From NCBI GenBank assembly GCA_021904315.1, contig CM038907.1, forward strand, positions 16,809,223 to 16,873,222: a stretch of DNA of 64,000 bases, given 5' to 3'. Positions within the stretch are counted from its first letter, which is position 1; each line of letters begins with the position of its first letter. The notes below the pieces were generated by a model. The model was not told the origin of the DNA and did not search any database. It worked only from the letters and a program-made list of their open reading frames with translations. Shown here in pieces: positions 37,743 through 50,222 of this stretch. A program made the translations under genes and the position numbers. The DNA is from Sphagnum magellanicum (Eukaryota > Streptophyta > Sphagnopsida > Sphagnales > Sphagnaceae).

Positions 37743-38934
37743 AAAACTTTAATAACTAATATCAATATACATTGAACACACTCAAACAAGTAGTAGGTTC
37801 AAAATTTGTAGCATGCAAGTCACATGCATAATTAAATGAGTTTTGAAAAACTAGCATATTGTTTAATCACATCAAAATTAGGATTAATTTAGAAGGATCA
37901 AGAATAATTTAGAAAACAATATGAAACCATAGATCTCAAAGATTTTAGATCTAGGTAAGATTTGACATCAATTGGAAGGTGTGTCATTTTAACAATTGTT
38001 GCCCAAATCTTTCTACCTCTCCAAAGAGGACACACAACTCCTTAATCAAAAAGGTTGTAACCCATGTCTTATGTGTGTGAAAGAGAGATGAAATCAAATA
38101 AACCAAGGGGCATGTCATAAAACCTATACCATAGTTCCAAAGGTCATAATTTCAAAGGTTGTGAAATAATATTTCAAGGGCAGTCTATTTAACATAAGCA
38201 ACATTTTGTTGTCATTGGCCTAAGATTACAAAACAACCACTAATCAACTCTACTTTAACACTTCCCAATGTCCACACTACCAAATAGCTACATTGTTTCA
38301 TTACCTACATGACCTAACCACGAGGAAAAACCCATCAACCGTCCTTAGATGCAATACACACATATCTATCACCAACACAAGTAACAAACACAACCTAAGA
38401 TTTAAGCCAACACAAAGTAAGCAAATAATGCTAAACCTTGTCAACCAAAATGTCAAATAGATAATGAAATGCTTGCATCAACCTTGGGGGTTCAAATAAA
38501 GACTACTAGGTACTAAAGAAGAAAGAACACGAAAACATATCACAAGTTGCTCCATGTTTTGTTGTGTCAAAAGGAGAACAAAAGGATATAGGTGATGCAC
38601 ATACTTGATATCCTTCATAGAAGCAAACTTGTTTCCTCCCTTGTTCCCTTTCGAGAGATTGCCAACAAACAAGTAGGAATGACCTTCATTGCAGGCACCA
38701 CGACAAAGGACACAAAGTTGCTTATGATTACCTTGTGCTAGGTTGTTGTAGAGCCATAATGTTGTGAAGGCCAAGAAACATTAAAAGATTATTACAGTGA
38801 ACACCAAATCCTAATTCTTCGTCCTACCATGGGTAGCTTCAGTAACAAAGATGTGTTAGGTGACATCCAATGGTTATTTTTGTTGCCATTTATACCCTAA
38901 TGTCTCTTAAAGAATGACGGGATCCAATGGTTTT

Positions 38935-39180
38935 TTAAAGAATTTTTTATGCAACCAACATGGTGATCATCCCTAAGAAGATTTAGCCAAATTTGGCTAT
39001 AAATCAAATATAAAATACAAAATTTTAATAATCTTGCTCTATTTTTGGCTACATACTTGAAAACCAAATATTAAAATATACTGATATTTACCCTTTTTTC
39101 CCTCATTTATGGTGATTGAAACCCTCAAAAGTCACTGCATTTTAAGATTTTAATTTTTCTTTTTAGTAAAATTTTGCTTT
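38935..39180. repeat. TTTGGCTA-family dispersed repeat copy
   Basis: GTGATCATCCCTAAGAAGAT is followed by TTAGCCAAATTTGGCTATAA, TTTTTGGCTACATACTTGAA and TTTATGGTGATTGAAACCC. The central 14-bp AGCCAAATTTGGCT is a perfect palindrome. Confidence 0.75.
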
Positions 39181-39954
39181 ATAAAAATAAAAAGGCCTTC
39201 CAAGCCTTAGGCAAGGACTAGAAGTAAACACGTAGTGAGGCATGGGAAAGGTGATTTGAATAAGCACACTTATAATAAACATTTAGTGTATGTTAATGAC
39301 CAAGAACAGGGTCATTCGGGGAATGAAGGCTTGGCATGGGCAATAGTACAGCGGACCAAATGCCCAAAATCACCCAATTTGAGGTCCTCACCCAACCTAA
39401 AAAATTGGTAGAATTCAACATTTGGAACGGATAGTTGTGATCGAATTTTACAAGAGAGGAGACACTGTAAGTTTAAGTGAGCTGTCTTTTGAAGGAAAAA
39501 ACTTCAATGAGAATAAGGAGCCCTTCATATACACTTGGAATTGTTTTGCTACTTCTTTATGTAATTTAGAACTAGCTTAAAAGGTTATAATTTAATGCTT
39601 TAGAAATAAGTATTTAGTAATTTAATATTAGTTTATTAGGTCAGATTTTAACATTTAAAAAGTAAGTAAGAGTAGGCAAATGCCTTTAGATTGTATTTAT
39701 TTAAAAGATCTGTTATAATTATTACCTAGTTAACTATTCCATTTATTTCCTTGTTCTATAATTTTTGCTTAGTTGCAATAGTAGTGCTTCATGGAATATA
39801 AGTTGTTATATATGAAGAAATTACAATAATGCAACCTGAATTTTAATTATAATTTTCCAAACTAAGTAAAAACAATGCAAATATTATGGCAGGGTTCTTG
39901 TAATTTACACTTTTATTTGGCTTTATGTCAGAAGGGAGGTACTACACAATGCCT

Positions 39955-40160
39955 ATGTTTTTAATTTCCAATTTTGTGGTATAGCCAAGATTGTGATCTT
40001 CAATGAGCTGATTTGCCAAATTTGGCTATTAAAAATTATGGAAGGAATTTTTTTTAACATCCTTTTTGTTGGCTACCTACTTGAACCATGTATTAGAAAT
40101 CTGGCAATTTTATAGATATTAAAAATTTTATTTTTGGTGATTTTGCTTCTCAAAAATTCA
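39955..40160. repeat. TTTGGCTA-family dispersed repeat copy
   Basis: TGTGATCTTCAATGAGCTGA is followed by TTGCCAAATTTGGCTATTAA, GTTGGCTACCTACTTGAACC, AATCTGGCAATTTTAT and TTTTTGGTGATTTTGCTTC, in the family order. Confidence 0.75.
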
Positions 40161-41026
40161 TTAAATTTGTGATAGAAACTTACCAATATTTGTTTGCAAC
40201 CGGGCAAGAATTGGCACACAAAAAGGGGTGACAGTGATGCAATTTCCATTTGGTGGGATATTTTGAGCATTCATCAAGTGTTATTATGAGCTTTGAGTTC
40301 ATTTTTTGAGACTTTTTTTTGGAACATTTCCTATTTCAAGTATTGTTGGTTTGAATTCACCATTATGCAATCAGCTTATTTCTTTTCATAAACTTTACCT
40401 TTCAATTATATACACAATGTATTAACTGGAAATTCACATTTTAAAATACCTCTACATCAATAACCTACTCCAAGTTCCACTGTATGTAATGTTAGAAGAA
40501 AAATGTATTCATACAAATGACGAAGTAAGTAAAATCCCAACCCTTGGAGTGATAATTATACATTGGAAGTTCTTAACAACATTTTAAACTATTTTGTTAA
40601 TGTAAAACAAGAAATTTTTGAAAATAATACAAAATTTACATTTAAAATGATGTTAAGTAAATGCTTTTGGGTAAAACATTGTTAATTAGAACATTTGATG
40701 TCAAATGAAGGTTCCACTTGATGTCAAATGACAATTCCTAGTTAATGTGACAGTTGCTTTGTGGCTATACATTAAAAATCTTTGAATCTCAAGTAATCTT
40801 TCACACCTACGCATCGATGTTTGGTAGACATTAGGGGAAGTGTTGAATCCTTCAATCAAGATTATTTAACAACTAAAAGGTTTTAGAATGTAATGGACAT
40901 TAAAATCAAAGGCTCAAAATCAAATTTGATGTTCTTGAACAAGCTTTTAAGACTTACATTTTAATAAAAACACCAAGCACAAATTCACCTTGTGTGCTTG
41001 GTTTTAAAACAGAAAAATATCTAAAA

Positions 41027-44000
41027 ATGGTGAACCTCAATAATCGACCGCATCACTTTGATTTCAACAACTATGACACCATTGCAAAAGACATAGAAAA
41101 ATATTTTGCAATGTTTCCAAACATGGGAAATATGAGCTTGGCTGAATACAAAAGAAGAACAAGCACAATTTATGATATCAAAGAAATACATAGTTGTGAA
41201 GATCTCTCTCAAGGTAATAAAAATTGTAAGATTTGACCAAGTATTGCAACGTGCAAGATTATTTCAAAAAGTCAGAAATGCCATTTTAGAGATTCCAAGG
41301 AAAAACTGTATATTTCAAAATAATAATTCTTAACAAAACCATATGTGAACTTTGGTCAATGAACATTTGAAGTTGACAAACATGAATTAGAAAAAAGAAA
41401 ATTGTGATTGCTCTATGTCCAGAAGATGCACCAGAATCAACGAAACCACTTCCATCAACTCCAATTTCACTTATATTGACACCACCACCACCTTTCCAAA
41501 ACATTGAACATCCTCCTCAACCTTTGGCAATTAAGTTTGAATTGGAAACAAAACCAAGAAAAGCAGTTGATATTGTAATGTCACGATTGGCCAACATTTA
41601 TGTGCCATTTCAACCCCCAATAGCTATTGAAGGCTCAGAGGATGTTTTAATCATTGTGAGGAAATCTCTTGTTAGCCAGGAAATTGAAAGGGTTTTGTGC
41701 CATTCCTACATTTTGAAAAAAAGTTGCAATGTTTATTATGAAATGCTCAATAAATATCAATATGATATGGAATTGCGAGAAGATTTTGACATTCATTTTG
41801 CCACTACTACAAGTTAGACATCTAACATGATCACATTTCCATTCATGTTGACAATTTCATCATATGGAAAAGGAAAGGTTTGGGTGCTAGAAATTCCACA
41901 ACGTTTACAATGTGTCTTCAAATCTTAATCCATGGACTTGTCAATTAGGTCCATTTCTTAACAAATTGGACATTCTTACTTAAATTTTGTCAACTTCATT
42001 GAGTAATATAAGGAGCAAAAATGTTGAAGATTTCCAAGGGAAAGGCAACATGATGAGATGTGGGATGTTGTTTTTAATAATTAATTTGTTTAAAAACATA
42101 TATCATGCAATGTGGTAATGAACCCCCAAAAAAAAATTGTTGAAATGCAGATGAAAATCATAGGAGGATGGGTGATGTTAGCAGAATGATTTACAAGGAA
42201 TGTCAAATCCATCCAAAGCCTAATGTAATACCTATTGTCAATAGGAAAATTATCCAAAAACAACCAATGGAAACTCAAGACACCAAAGAAAGTTTGGATG
42301 AAATTGGAGTTGAAATTCTTGCTGCACCTTTGAGTAGAACAAGTTCATCAAGAAGACCATCAAATGTGTCAGTTGAAAAAAGACTACCAACTAAAGAAAC
42401 AATTGATGATGTGGTCAAAGAGAAATTACCAAGAAAAGGCATGATTGATGATGTGGTGAAAGATAATGCTCCAGAAGAAGGGAACGAAACCAAAAAGTAT
42501 TTTACAATTGAAAAAATTGTTGAAGATTATATTGATTATTTAGCACCAAGAAAAGACCAACGTATTTGCGAAAGTGAACTTATGGTAATTTTGACAGTGA
42601 AACAATCAATAGGAGGAGAACAAAATGTTGTAAAAAGCCAACTCAATGATGAAAACAACAAGATTGTAGTTGAAGATGATTGTTTTTCGGTAGGAACATT
42701 TCTAGCATGTTATTCACAACATGTCCCTAACTTGTGTTTTGTCTAGAGGGACTCTAGGTGAACCATAGGACTTCAAAGCCCAAAAATAACCAATTGATGA
42801 CATCAAATGGTTTTTATCTTGGAAAATAGAAGATCCGAATTTTCAACTTGCATTTATTTAAAGTCAATTCTAAAAGCTACATGGTAAAACATGAAAGTCA
42901 CAACTCATATGAATGTATGAAATAGCTATGATAAATAATTTCAAACATTTAGTGAAAGATGTGGGGTTTCAAAAAGGGTCACCCCTTTTGCTATTTGCTT
43001 TCAAAAGTTGGATTGTTTTATATCATTTCATTGAAAGCTAAATGCTTGTTTATGGTTCTAAGTTGAGCCATGCATTGGGGGGAGGGGGGCTGAAATTATC
43101 ACATTTTTGAATAAACATAACCTTTTTGAAAATATGGAAAAACATTTTTCAGCATCGTAAAAAGTTGACAAAGTTTTCTTTTCCATCTCCAAAGAGTTAT
43201 GGGGAATGCTTTTTCCATTCACCACTTATAATCAATCATTTGTACTTCAATAAATCAAGGTTGCTCCCACAAGTTTTGATTTATTCCATTTGATCTAATT
43301 TTAACATACAATTAAAAGCTTTCAATTTTGAAATGGGTTGTGTAATATGTTCCAGTGCATTAAACCTCCAAAAAGAAAGTTTCCAATGAATATGAGGCGA
43401 GAACTGGATCTATGTTTGGACATTGAACCATGGGACCCATTAGAATATGAAGCTATACATTCAACACAAAAGGAGTTTATTGATTCAAAGGAAAAATTAA
43501 CTACAAAAAACCCAGAATCAAAAGTAGGTGGATGCAAAGACAGAAAGCAAACCATGTCTGAAACGGTTGTCATCCCACCTCCAGTAGAAACATACACAAT
43601 CATCAAGGGCGATTGGACATGCGCTACATTGCATCCAATTATGGAATATTTATATACAGAGAAATGCCATGTGCCATGTGAAGATGTTTGGCAATTGTGG
43701 GTGGCAGCTAATGATATTCTTTTAACTTCTCTCACAGAGTTAATTGTTCAACATCCCATCGTAGAATATCTTCGTTTGGCTCTCAAAACTGAGGCAAATC
43801 GGAGGTCTTTACTCAAGCTCACAATTGTTGCCGATTCAATATTAAACTCAAGTTAATGCATTACAAAATTGTTTTTTTTGACCTTTTGAATTCTTTTTGT
43901 GTAGCTCATGCCATGACAAGGTTTGATTTGATAGAAGAATGTGGCAATAATGATACTTAAACATTTGCCATGTGTAGAAAGTTGAAGTCTTAATGTCACC

Positions 44001-45422
44001 AATGAATGAATGACACCTATATAAAAGTATATGATTTGTTGGATATTCATGATGTTGAAGATTCGTAAATATTATGGTTGGTGGTTAAATGTTTAGGTTA
44101 CCGTGTATGAGACTGTGTAGGTCTCAAGAAGTTGCAAGTATTGTGCAAATCATTTGAATATGGAGGTGATGTTGATCGCATGCCATATACATTCACCCTA
44201 CTTACCGCTCTCAAGGCAAACCAAAATATGTCATTCGTAGAAGAAGGCATGCATGTATTTTCAAACCTTACGGTATGATGTGATTAGAGCACCAATCGCA
44301 AATAAGGTGGAGCACCCATAGTTTTGGGTATAAGTATTACAACAGAAAGTGGAGTAAAATAAATCTAATTGAACTTTAACTATTTTGGAATTTGTACATG
44401 AAATTATTTTCATTATTTCCAAATTTTATTTTATTTTTTGTGAACGATATTACTGTTTCCCTGGGGCATGGCTGTTTTCAAAATAATAAAATAATCGCTC
44501 TACATATTGTATGGGGTCACTGGATTGCCCCCAATGCATCATAAATGCCCACTCCAGTTGATTGTTTATTGACATATCAAAAGAAAAGCCATATGGTAAA
44601 CTTGCAAGAACTTCAAACTGTGTGATTTTTGGTCACTTAGAGGTAATGCAAGTTCATATTTTCAGACATTTCACTCTGATGTTGGTAGCCCTTTTCACTA
44701 GATGAAAAAAGTTTGCAGATTTATAGTGTTCACCAACAAGGTTTTGGATCCAATTAGGTGTGCATATTAAGGGTTCCTGAACTTGGGAAATTGTTATATG
44801 ACGAGGATGCCAACCATGTTGAATACCTTAAATTTTCAAAAAAGCCTTGTGACCAACTTAGTGGCATGCATGCAAAAGTCAAAAGCCACTGGCAAGGTAG
44901 GAAGGTATGTTTACATACAACATTCGTATGCCTTCATTTCATGACTTTGAAATCCAAATGGTTCAACATTACACTTGCACAATGTAACAACACATCAAAT
45001 AGTTCACAACTTCTTGTCAACTTCAACAAGTTTCAAAACCCACAAATGTTAGGTTTTACTAGGCTACTTGCAACTACAATAATAAGGAAAACAGTTGAGT
45101 TCTTTTGTGGTATTGATTTTTTGGCATTCAACTTTGAGGAAATTATGTTCTTCATTGGCAGAATATGGAACCATTCCTAGATGAAAATAGAAGGATGGCA
45201 TGGTATATCACAATTTTTGGCCCAAACATTGCTGAAGAATGCTATAAGTTTTATGCTCACATGGTTGGCCTCACCATTCGCATTTCTGAACCTGAGACTT
45301 GTAGCTTGCATGTGGCCACCCCTCTTCTCAAGATGCCAATTCTATTGGAGGCCATTAAGAAAGTACAATCTATCTCAAAACCTTGTTTGGAAGCATGCAT
45401 TACAACCATGAAGAGCTCTTAA
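41027..45422 (+). CDS. BTB-like protein with a long insertion between two BTB half-motifs, 7 exons, 723 aa
   Basis: BTB domains usually mediate dimerisation and cullin-3 ligase recruitment. Hand-built exons: 41027-41213, 41423-41812, 42151-42689, 43356-43851, 44121-44272, 44758-44904, 45162-45422. Every junction is GT-AG and all phases agree. Residues about 130-192 (SEDVLIIV, CHSYILKKSCNVYYEML, DFDIHFA) resemble the first half of a BTB fold. About 463-505 (HPIMEYLYTEKCHVPCEDVW, QLWVAANDILL) resemble the second half. About 270 residues of charged linker lie between, with an internal TKETIDDVVKEK / RKGMIDDVVKDN duplication. The C-terminal 180 residues are not recognised. The upstream start is uncertain; the ATG at 41027 is the first in that exon. 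An alternative is a decayed multi-exon gene. Confidence 0.6.
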
Positions 45423-45880
45423 AACTTTGTAGGAGAAAGGAAGGGCAGGTCTTGAGGCGGTTATGTATAGGAGAAGGGCTTGAGTACATGCCCTTCCATG
45501 ATTTGAGATCTGTGCCCCAGGCGGGTGGGCCGAGGGAACGGGTCGAAAAAATCGAGGGAAGGGCCTATACTCAGGTTCTTTTCCTCCGTAAAGCACTGCC
45601 TCTATTTTTTCACTTCTTAGAAATAGTGACAGGCTGGCTGGCTGGTACATTCCGCTGGTCAGAAGATCCCAGTGGAGCCTGGGTGGTACCTTCCACCGCA
45701 GAATATCCCGCTTGCTGAAAACAGGTTTCTTCAGGCAGGTAATGGAGCTGAAAATACAAAGGAAAAATCCAGGCAGAGCTTTACGTGTAGGGTAACACAC
45801 CTGAAGGGGCTGATGCTCCTGACAAATTCAGGCCAAACAAGTTTAAATGTGGCTAATTATTTAAAAGGATGAAAGAACCT
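45423..45880. other. GC-richer block after the BTB-like gene
   Basis: This 450-bp block differs sharply in composition from its neighbours (GAGGCGGTTATG, CCCAGGCGGGTGGGCCGAGG). No protein family is recognised on either strand. It may be an insertion separating 46053-46428 from the upstream gene. Confidence 0.4.
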
Positions 45881-46052
45881 TGCAATGGTGAATTTGGATC
45901 TGTGTCACAATTTGGCGAAATTTCACGCAAAGAAAGCTTGGTTGCATAGGAGGTGAAAAGAATTAGAAAGGAAAATCTTGAAAAGTTTATTTTTTCTATG
46001 GTCATCGTTTTGTTTGGCATCATGAAATGTGTGGTGTTTGGTGGAATTAGAG

Positions 46053-46428
46053 TTTTCCCAAAGAGCTTCACATCCAAGAGACAAGAAGCATGGATTTCTA
46101 CATTGGTGGTGAAACACATGGCAATGCAATCACCTTGAGCGGACGACCTCACCTCATACTGCAAGCTGCAAAATCCATCCCAAAAGACATGGTGGGTCGG
46201 ACATCGCTTCGATTCCAATCACCTTCCAAGACCACATTTGTGAAAGTGTTTTCCGTGACACAAAGCTTTGGAGTGGATCTCGAAAAGAACGCACTTTACC
46301 TTGTCAAGAACATGAAGAAACTGAAACTGGCATTAGAGTATTTCACCGATTTATCAGACACTGCATTCATTCCGTGGAATGTGCCTCGCGAGATCACAGA
46401 ATTAGTCGTACCCAGCAAGCCATTTTAA
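46053..46428 (+). pseudogene. Terminal-exon-like open frame, unrecognised product
   Basis: After GGAATTAG at about 46052 an open frame reads SFPKELHIQETRSMDFYIGG, then THGNAITLSGRPHLILQAAK, and ends with LVVPSKPF at a TAA. Codon usage is even and non-repetitive, like a real exon. It could be the last exon of the BTB-like gene displaced by the GC-rich block, an independent small gene starting at Met46090, or a fragment. No family is assigned. Confidence 0.4.
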
Positions 46429-46917
46429 GAGAGAATTGAACATGGACTTAGAGGGAACCAAAAATAAATAAATTGGTGTCCAAAAGGAAGCTTTTTTCTT
46501 TGTCTAAGTTTCCATCTTCCTTTGTAGGAGCTCATAGACTTGGAAAAGAACGCTCCACAAAACTTACACTTCTCTTTTGTTTTGAAATTTGAATCTGGTA
46601 TCTTTGAATTTTCCTCCTCTCTTTAACCTAACTATTTTCATTATCCATCTTTTTGTTTTTCTCCCGGACCCTTCCTCCCTCCTTCCCTTCTCCTACTGAG
46701 CGTGAAAGGAAGCGAAAGTTGTTGTTTGTTGTTGTGCTCGATTGTTGCTTTGTTTGCTTGCGCTAGATCTTGGTTGAAAGTTCAATACAGTAGAATTGAT
46801 TTAGCATTTCTTCGTGTTCTGGTCCTTTTATTTCTCCCCCTCTTTGAAAGCTTCAGGATTTTTAATATTTTATTATCAGTTTTAGTTTCTTTGGGGTAGG
46901 GTTTTGTCTGAGGGGAG

Positions 46918-49900
46918 ATGGAGAAGGAGGACGCATCCACGGGCATGAAGCCCTTGTTCAATTTCCTGCACGCGGAACATGGTACTAGTAATAAGGCCGG
47001 CGGTGGTTGTGGTGCTGGACACAGCAGCTTCACGAGTGCAGCGACTGAGCCCTTGTTCGATTTTCGTAACGACGATTTGCTTCTGAGTTCCGAGTTTCAG
47101 CCGGGTATGGAGACTAGCAGGTCGACGGTGCAGCCAGACGATCTTGCGCGCCGCTCTTTGCCCCGGCCTCCTCTTGTATGCAGCCTGTGTCTTTCTCCTC
47201 CCTTTTCTTGCATAGAACGGCATAATTGTCCGTGATATAGCATTGTTGTTGTTGCTTATGTTGCTCAATTGGGCCCTCTTTGAGTTCCCGTCCAGCCCCG
47301 GGGGGGGCAGATGCCTTCAGAACTTGTGATCACTTCCTTCAGCTGGTCCTCTCTCTGTACTCTTCTCTGCATTCTTGGACGATTGGCCGGGTTTGGGTTA
47401 GGGTTCAAAAACATCTCCTACATAACGTTCTTGCTCAATATCAGCACTTTTGTGACAGAAACATTGTAGGTTTTTTTGAAGTTTTGACATCCATTTACTT
47501 TTCCACTGATGTTTGATCATTGGAACCATTTCCAGCCGTGAGAACAATTGTCTGCTCTCAAATGTAAGCATGTTAATCCCCCATTAGGTCAAAATTGACA
47601 AAGAGAAATCAGGCATTGAAAGGTTGTCAATTGATGTACTCTTAGTTCAGGTGGCTCAATTTGTCTCCAATTCTCTAGCTGTATAGATGCTAATGAAAAT
47701 CTTGAATGTTTTTCTGACCTGAAACAGCAACTGAAGCAGGGTAGTCCATCAGTCAGGACAACACCCTGCAAGAGAATCTGTTGAATGGGCCACAGTGGTG
47801 GCAACAGTGGAATGGACAATGAAAAAGTATGCAGACAACTTGCTGCATGTGCTGGAGGGCATGAGTGGTCGTCTAACTCAGTTGGAGTTCAATAGCCAGC
47901 ACATTGAATATACTGTGGGGGAACTCAAGGTGGAGTCAGCTGATAATCATGGTGCAGCTGATGGCAAGCTGAGATCCTTAGAGAACATGATCAGAGAGGT
48001 ATTCCCATCCTCCTCCAATTCAGCCCTCAAACCAATTATGATCAGAGGACATTCTTCTAAGCCTTAGTGCACTATTGACTGCAAGCTAGCAATCTGGAAG
48101 CTAAAGGCACCAATAATACTGGTTTATAAGTATCATGAATGTATTGAGAAGGTTTTTATGAGTAGCACTATAACTGAGTTGAACTGGAGTTCATTGGCCA
48201 ATTCAACCATATGGACAAGTATCATTGGTAAGGCATCTGAATCAATCCTGTGACTAGAGTTAAGTTGGCAAGTGGCTTCTTTACCTTAGTCTTGTTTTAT
48301 GCTATCCAATATCATGATCCAATCTTCCTATTGTTTCCAGATATGCAACAGAAACTCAGGACGCATATGTTTGTATATGGATTTGTTTTGGGCGGATTAC
48401 TATATACTCATCTACACCCACCATTGGGAGCTGATGAAGTCTTCATCAGTGGGGGATTCATGCCAGCTTGTCACTGCTATTCATGATGAATGTAATGGTC
48501 TGGCACTTTGTGAGAGACTCTCATAAGGTTATGATGGTACTCATTGTTGTGCTACATAAGTGTTGTTCTGGAATATTCTCTGCGATTTCATAGATATGGA
48601 GTATGTCTCAAATATGAGCTAATTGCTAGGACCATGGGTGGTAGGACGAAATTCTGAGACCCAAGTTGGAGCATAATTGAGACTCTGAAAAGGAAAGCTT
48701 GCTGTTGGCAGGTACAGCGAGGTGTACAGGTCTTGCGTGATAAGCAGGAGATTTCTGAGGAGCAACTGAAGCTTGCCAAGCTTCAGCTTGATAGTAACAT
48801 GGGGGCACCTGTGAACTCAGCTGCGCCTGTCCAAGCTGTTATTGAATTGCAGCCATTGGCTCCCAAGCAAGTGGAGACGTCACTTGCCCTTGCTCTACCA
48901 TCCTCAGGACAGCAATCTGATCCTGCTATCTACCATCTTCAACAGGTACAGCATCAACATCAGCTACAACTCCAGCAACAGCAGTTGCAGACTCCACAGA
49001 TGTCTATGTCACCTACCCAACAACACGTGCCTCAACAACAGCAACCTCAATTACAGCCTCAGACCCAGCAGCTAAATGTTGTCTTGATGACTCAGCAGCA
49101 AGTACATCAGCAACTTGCACCTCAGCATCCTCAGCAGTTCCAAATACAAGCCATGCCACCAAGGTCACAGCCAGAGCCTCAATATCAACCTCGAACTTTG
49201 CAGCAAGCACCCCCATCCCAACCTCAGCAGCTTGCACATCAGATCCCTCAACAGCAAGCCAATCAACAAACCCAACTTCAGCTTCAGCTCCAGTACCAGC
49301 AGCTGCAGCAGCAGTCAGGACAACCTGATTCTCAACACCAGCCACAACAGCTGCGGCCTCCAATGCAAGCCTCTCACCGATCCCAGCTTCAGCATCAGCA
49401 GCCACAACAGTCAGAGATTCAGTATCAGCAGATTCAGACCAAGCATCAGCCACAGCCACAGCTGTTTTATAATCAACAACAATCAGGAGTACCACCTCTG
49501 ATGCAACAACAGTATGGAAATGTTCAGTCAGAGATTCCAAGCTACAGCCCACAGCCTCCAGCAAAGTATAGTCCAGAACAGCCTCCAGCAAACTTGCCTG
49601 AAGGCTATGGAAACAGACCTTTCCCACAGCCTCTACCTCAAATACAACAACAGTCTGCAAACTTGTTGACAGCTCAGATGTATGATCCCTCTTGCAACAA
49701 CAGAGGTGGGCAGTTGGCACTTCCACCTGCCTATCATCCTGGTCAGACCTCCCCTGTTTATGAAACCTATGCACCCTTTGGGTACCGGATGCCATCACCA
49801 AGTGCTAACCCCTTAGCACCTACTGCTGGAACAGGTGGCTACCCACAGTTGCCTACTGCCCATCTTGTAAGCAATAACAATAATAGCAATAGCACTAGCA

Positions 49901-50109
49901 CTAGCAATATGGGTTCCTTGTCAGGTACTCCTGTATTATCAACAAATCAGGTGGCCATCAATGAAATAATCACTAAAGTTGCAAGCATGGGATTCTCCAA
50001 AGATCAAGTCCACACAATTATAAGGAAGCTGATGGAGAATCGGCAGTCAGTTGATTTCAACATTGTGCTTGATGAATTGATGAAGGGTGGTGGGGGTGGC
50101 TATCGATGA
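46918..50109 (+). CDS. DUF1421-type Gln/Pro-rich protein with C-terminal UBA-like domain, about 641 aa
   Basis: Plant DUF1421 proteins combine an N-terminal coiled-coil core, a long Gln/Pro-rich disordered region and a C-terminal UBA-like helix bundle; their function is poorly known. Exons: 46918-47186, 47740-47998, 48712-50109. Exon 1 gives EPLFDFRNDDLLLSSEF, similar to the family's FDFGSDDIL start. Exon 2 gives the hallmark WTMKKYADNLLHVLEGMSGR and then LTQLEF. Exon 3 opens VQRGVQVLRDKQEISEEQLK, followed by about 340 residues of Gln/Pro-rich sequence. The C-terminus is VAINEIITKVASMGFSKDQV and then VDFNIVLDELM. The exon 2/3 junction is firm. The exon 1 donor and exon 2 acceptor were chosen by phase, so another small exon is possible. 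Confidence 0.85.
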
Positions 50110-50222
50110 AGTAATCATTAAAGTTGCAAGCATGGGATTCTCCAAAGAACAATTCAAGGCAGTATAAGGAAGTTGATGGAAGCAGTTGGTTGACCTCAAC
50201 ATTGCAATGGAGGAATCGAGGA
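50104..50222 (+). pseudogene. Tandem duplicate of the UBA-like coding segment beyond the stop codon
   Basis: Directly after the DUF1421 stop, ATGAAGTAATCATTAAAGTT and GCAAGCATGGGATTCTCCAA repeat the UBA-encoding segment at 49960-50090, with indels and a TAA. The reading VASMGFSKEQF and then VDLNIAMEE is still visible in shifted frames. It now lies in the presumed 3' UTR. Confidence 0.8.

Noticed and set aside
49013-49801. 262-codon minus-strand frame, Val/Ala/Glu-rich
   Set aside because: It is the antisense shadow of the Gln/Pro-rich region of the DUF1421 gene (CAG/CAA codons read in reverse).
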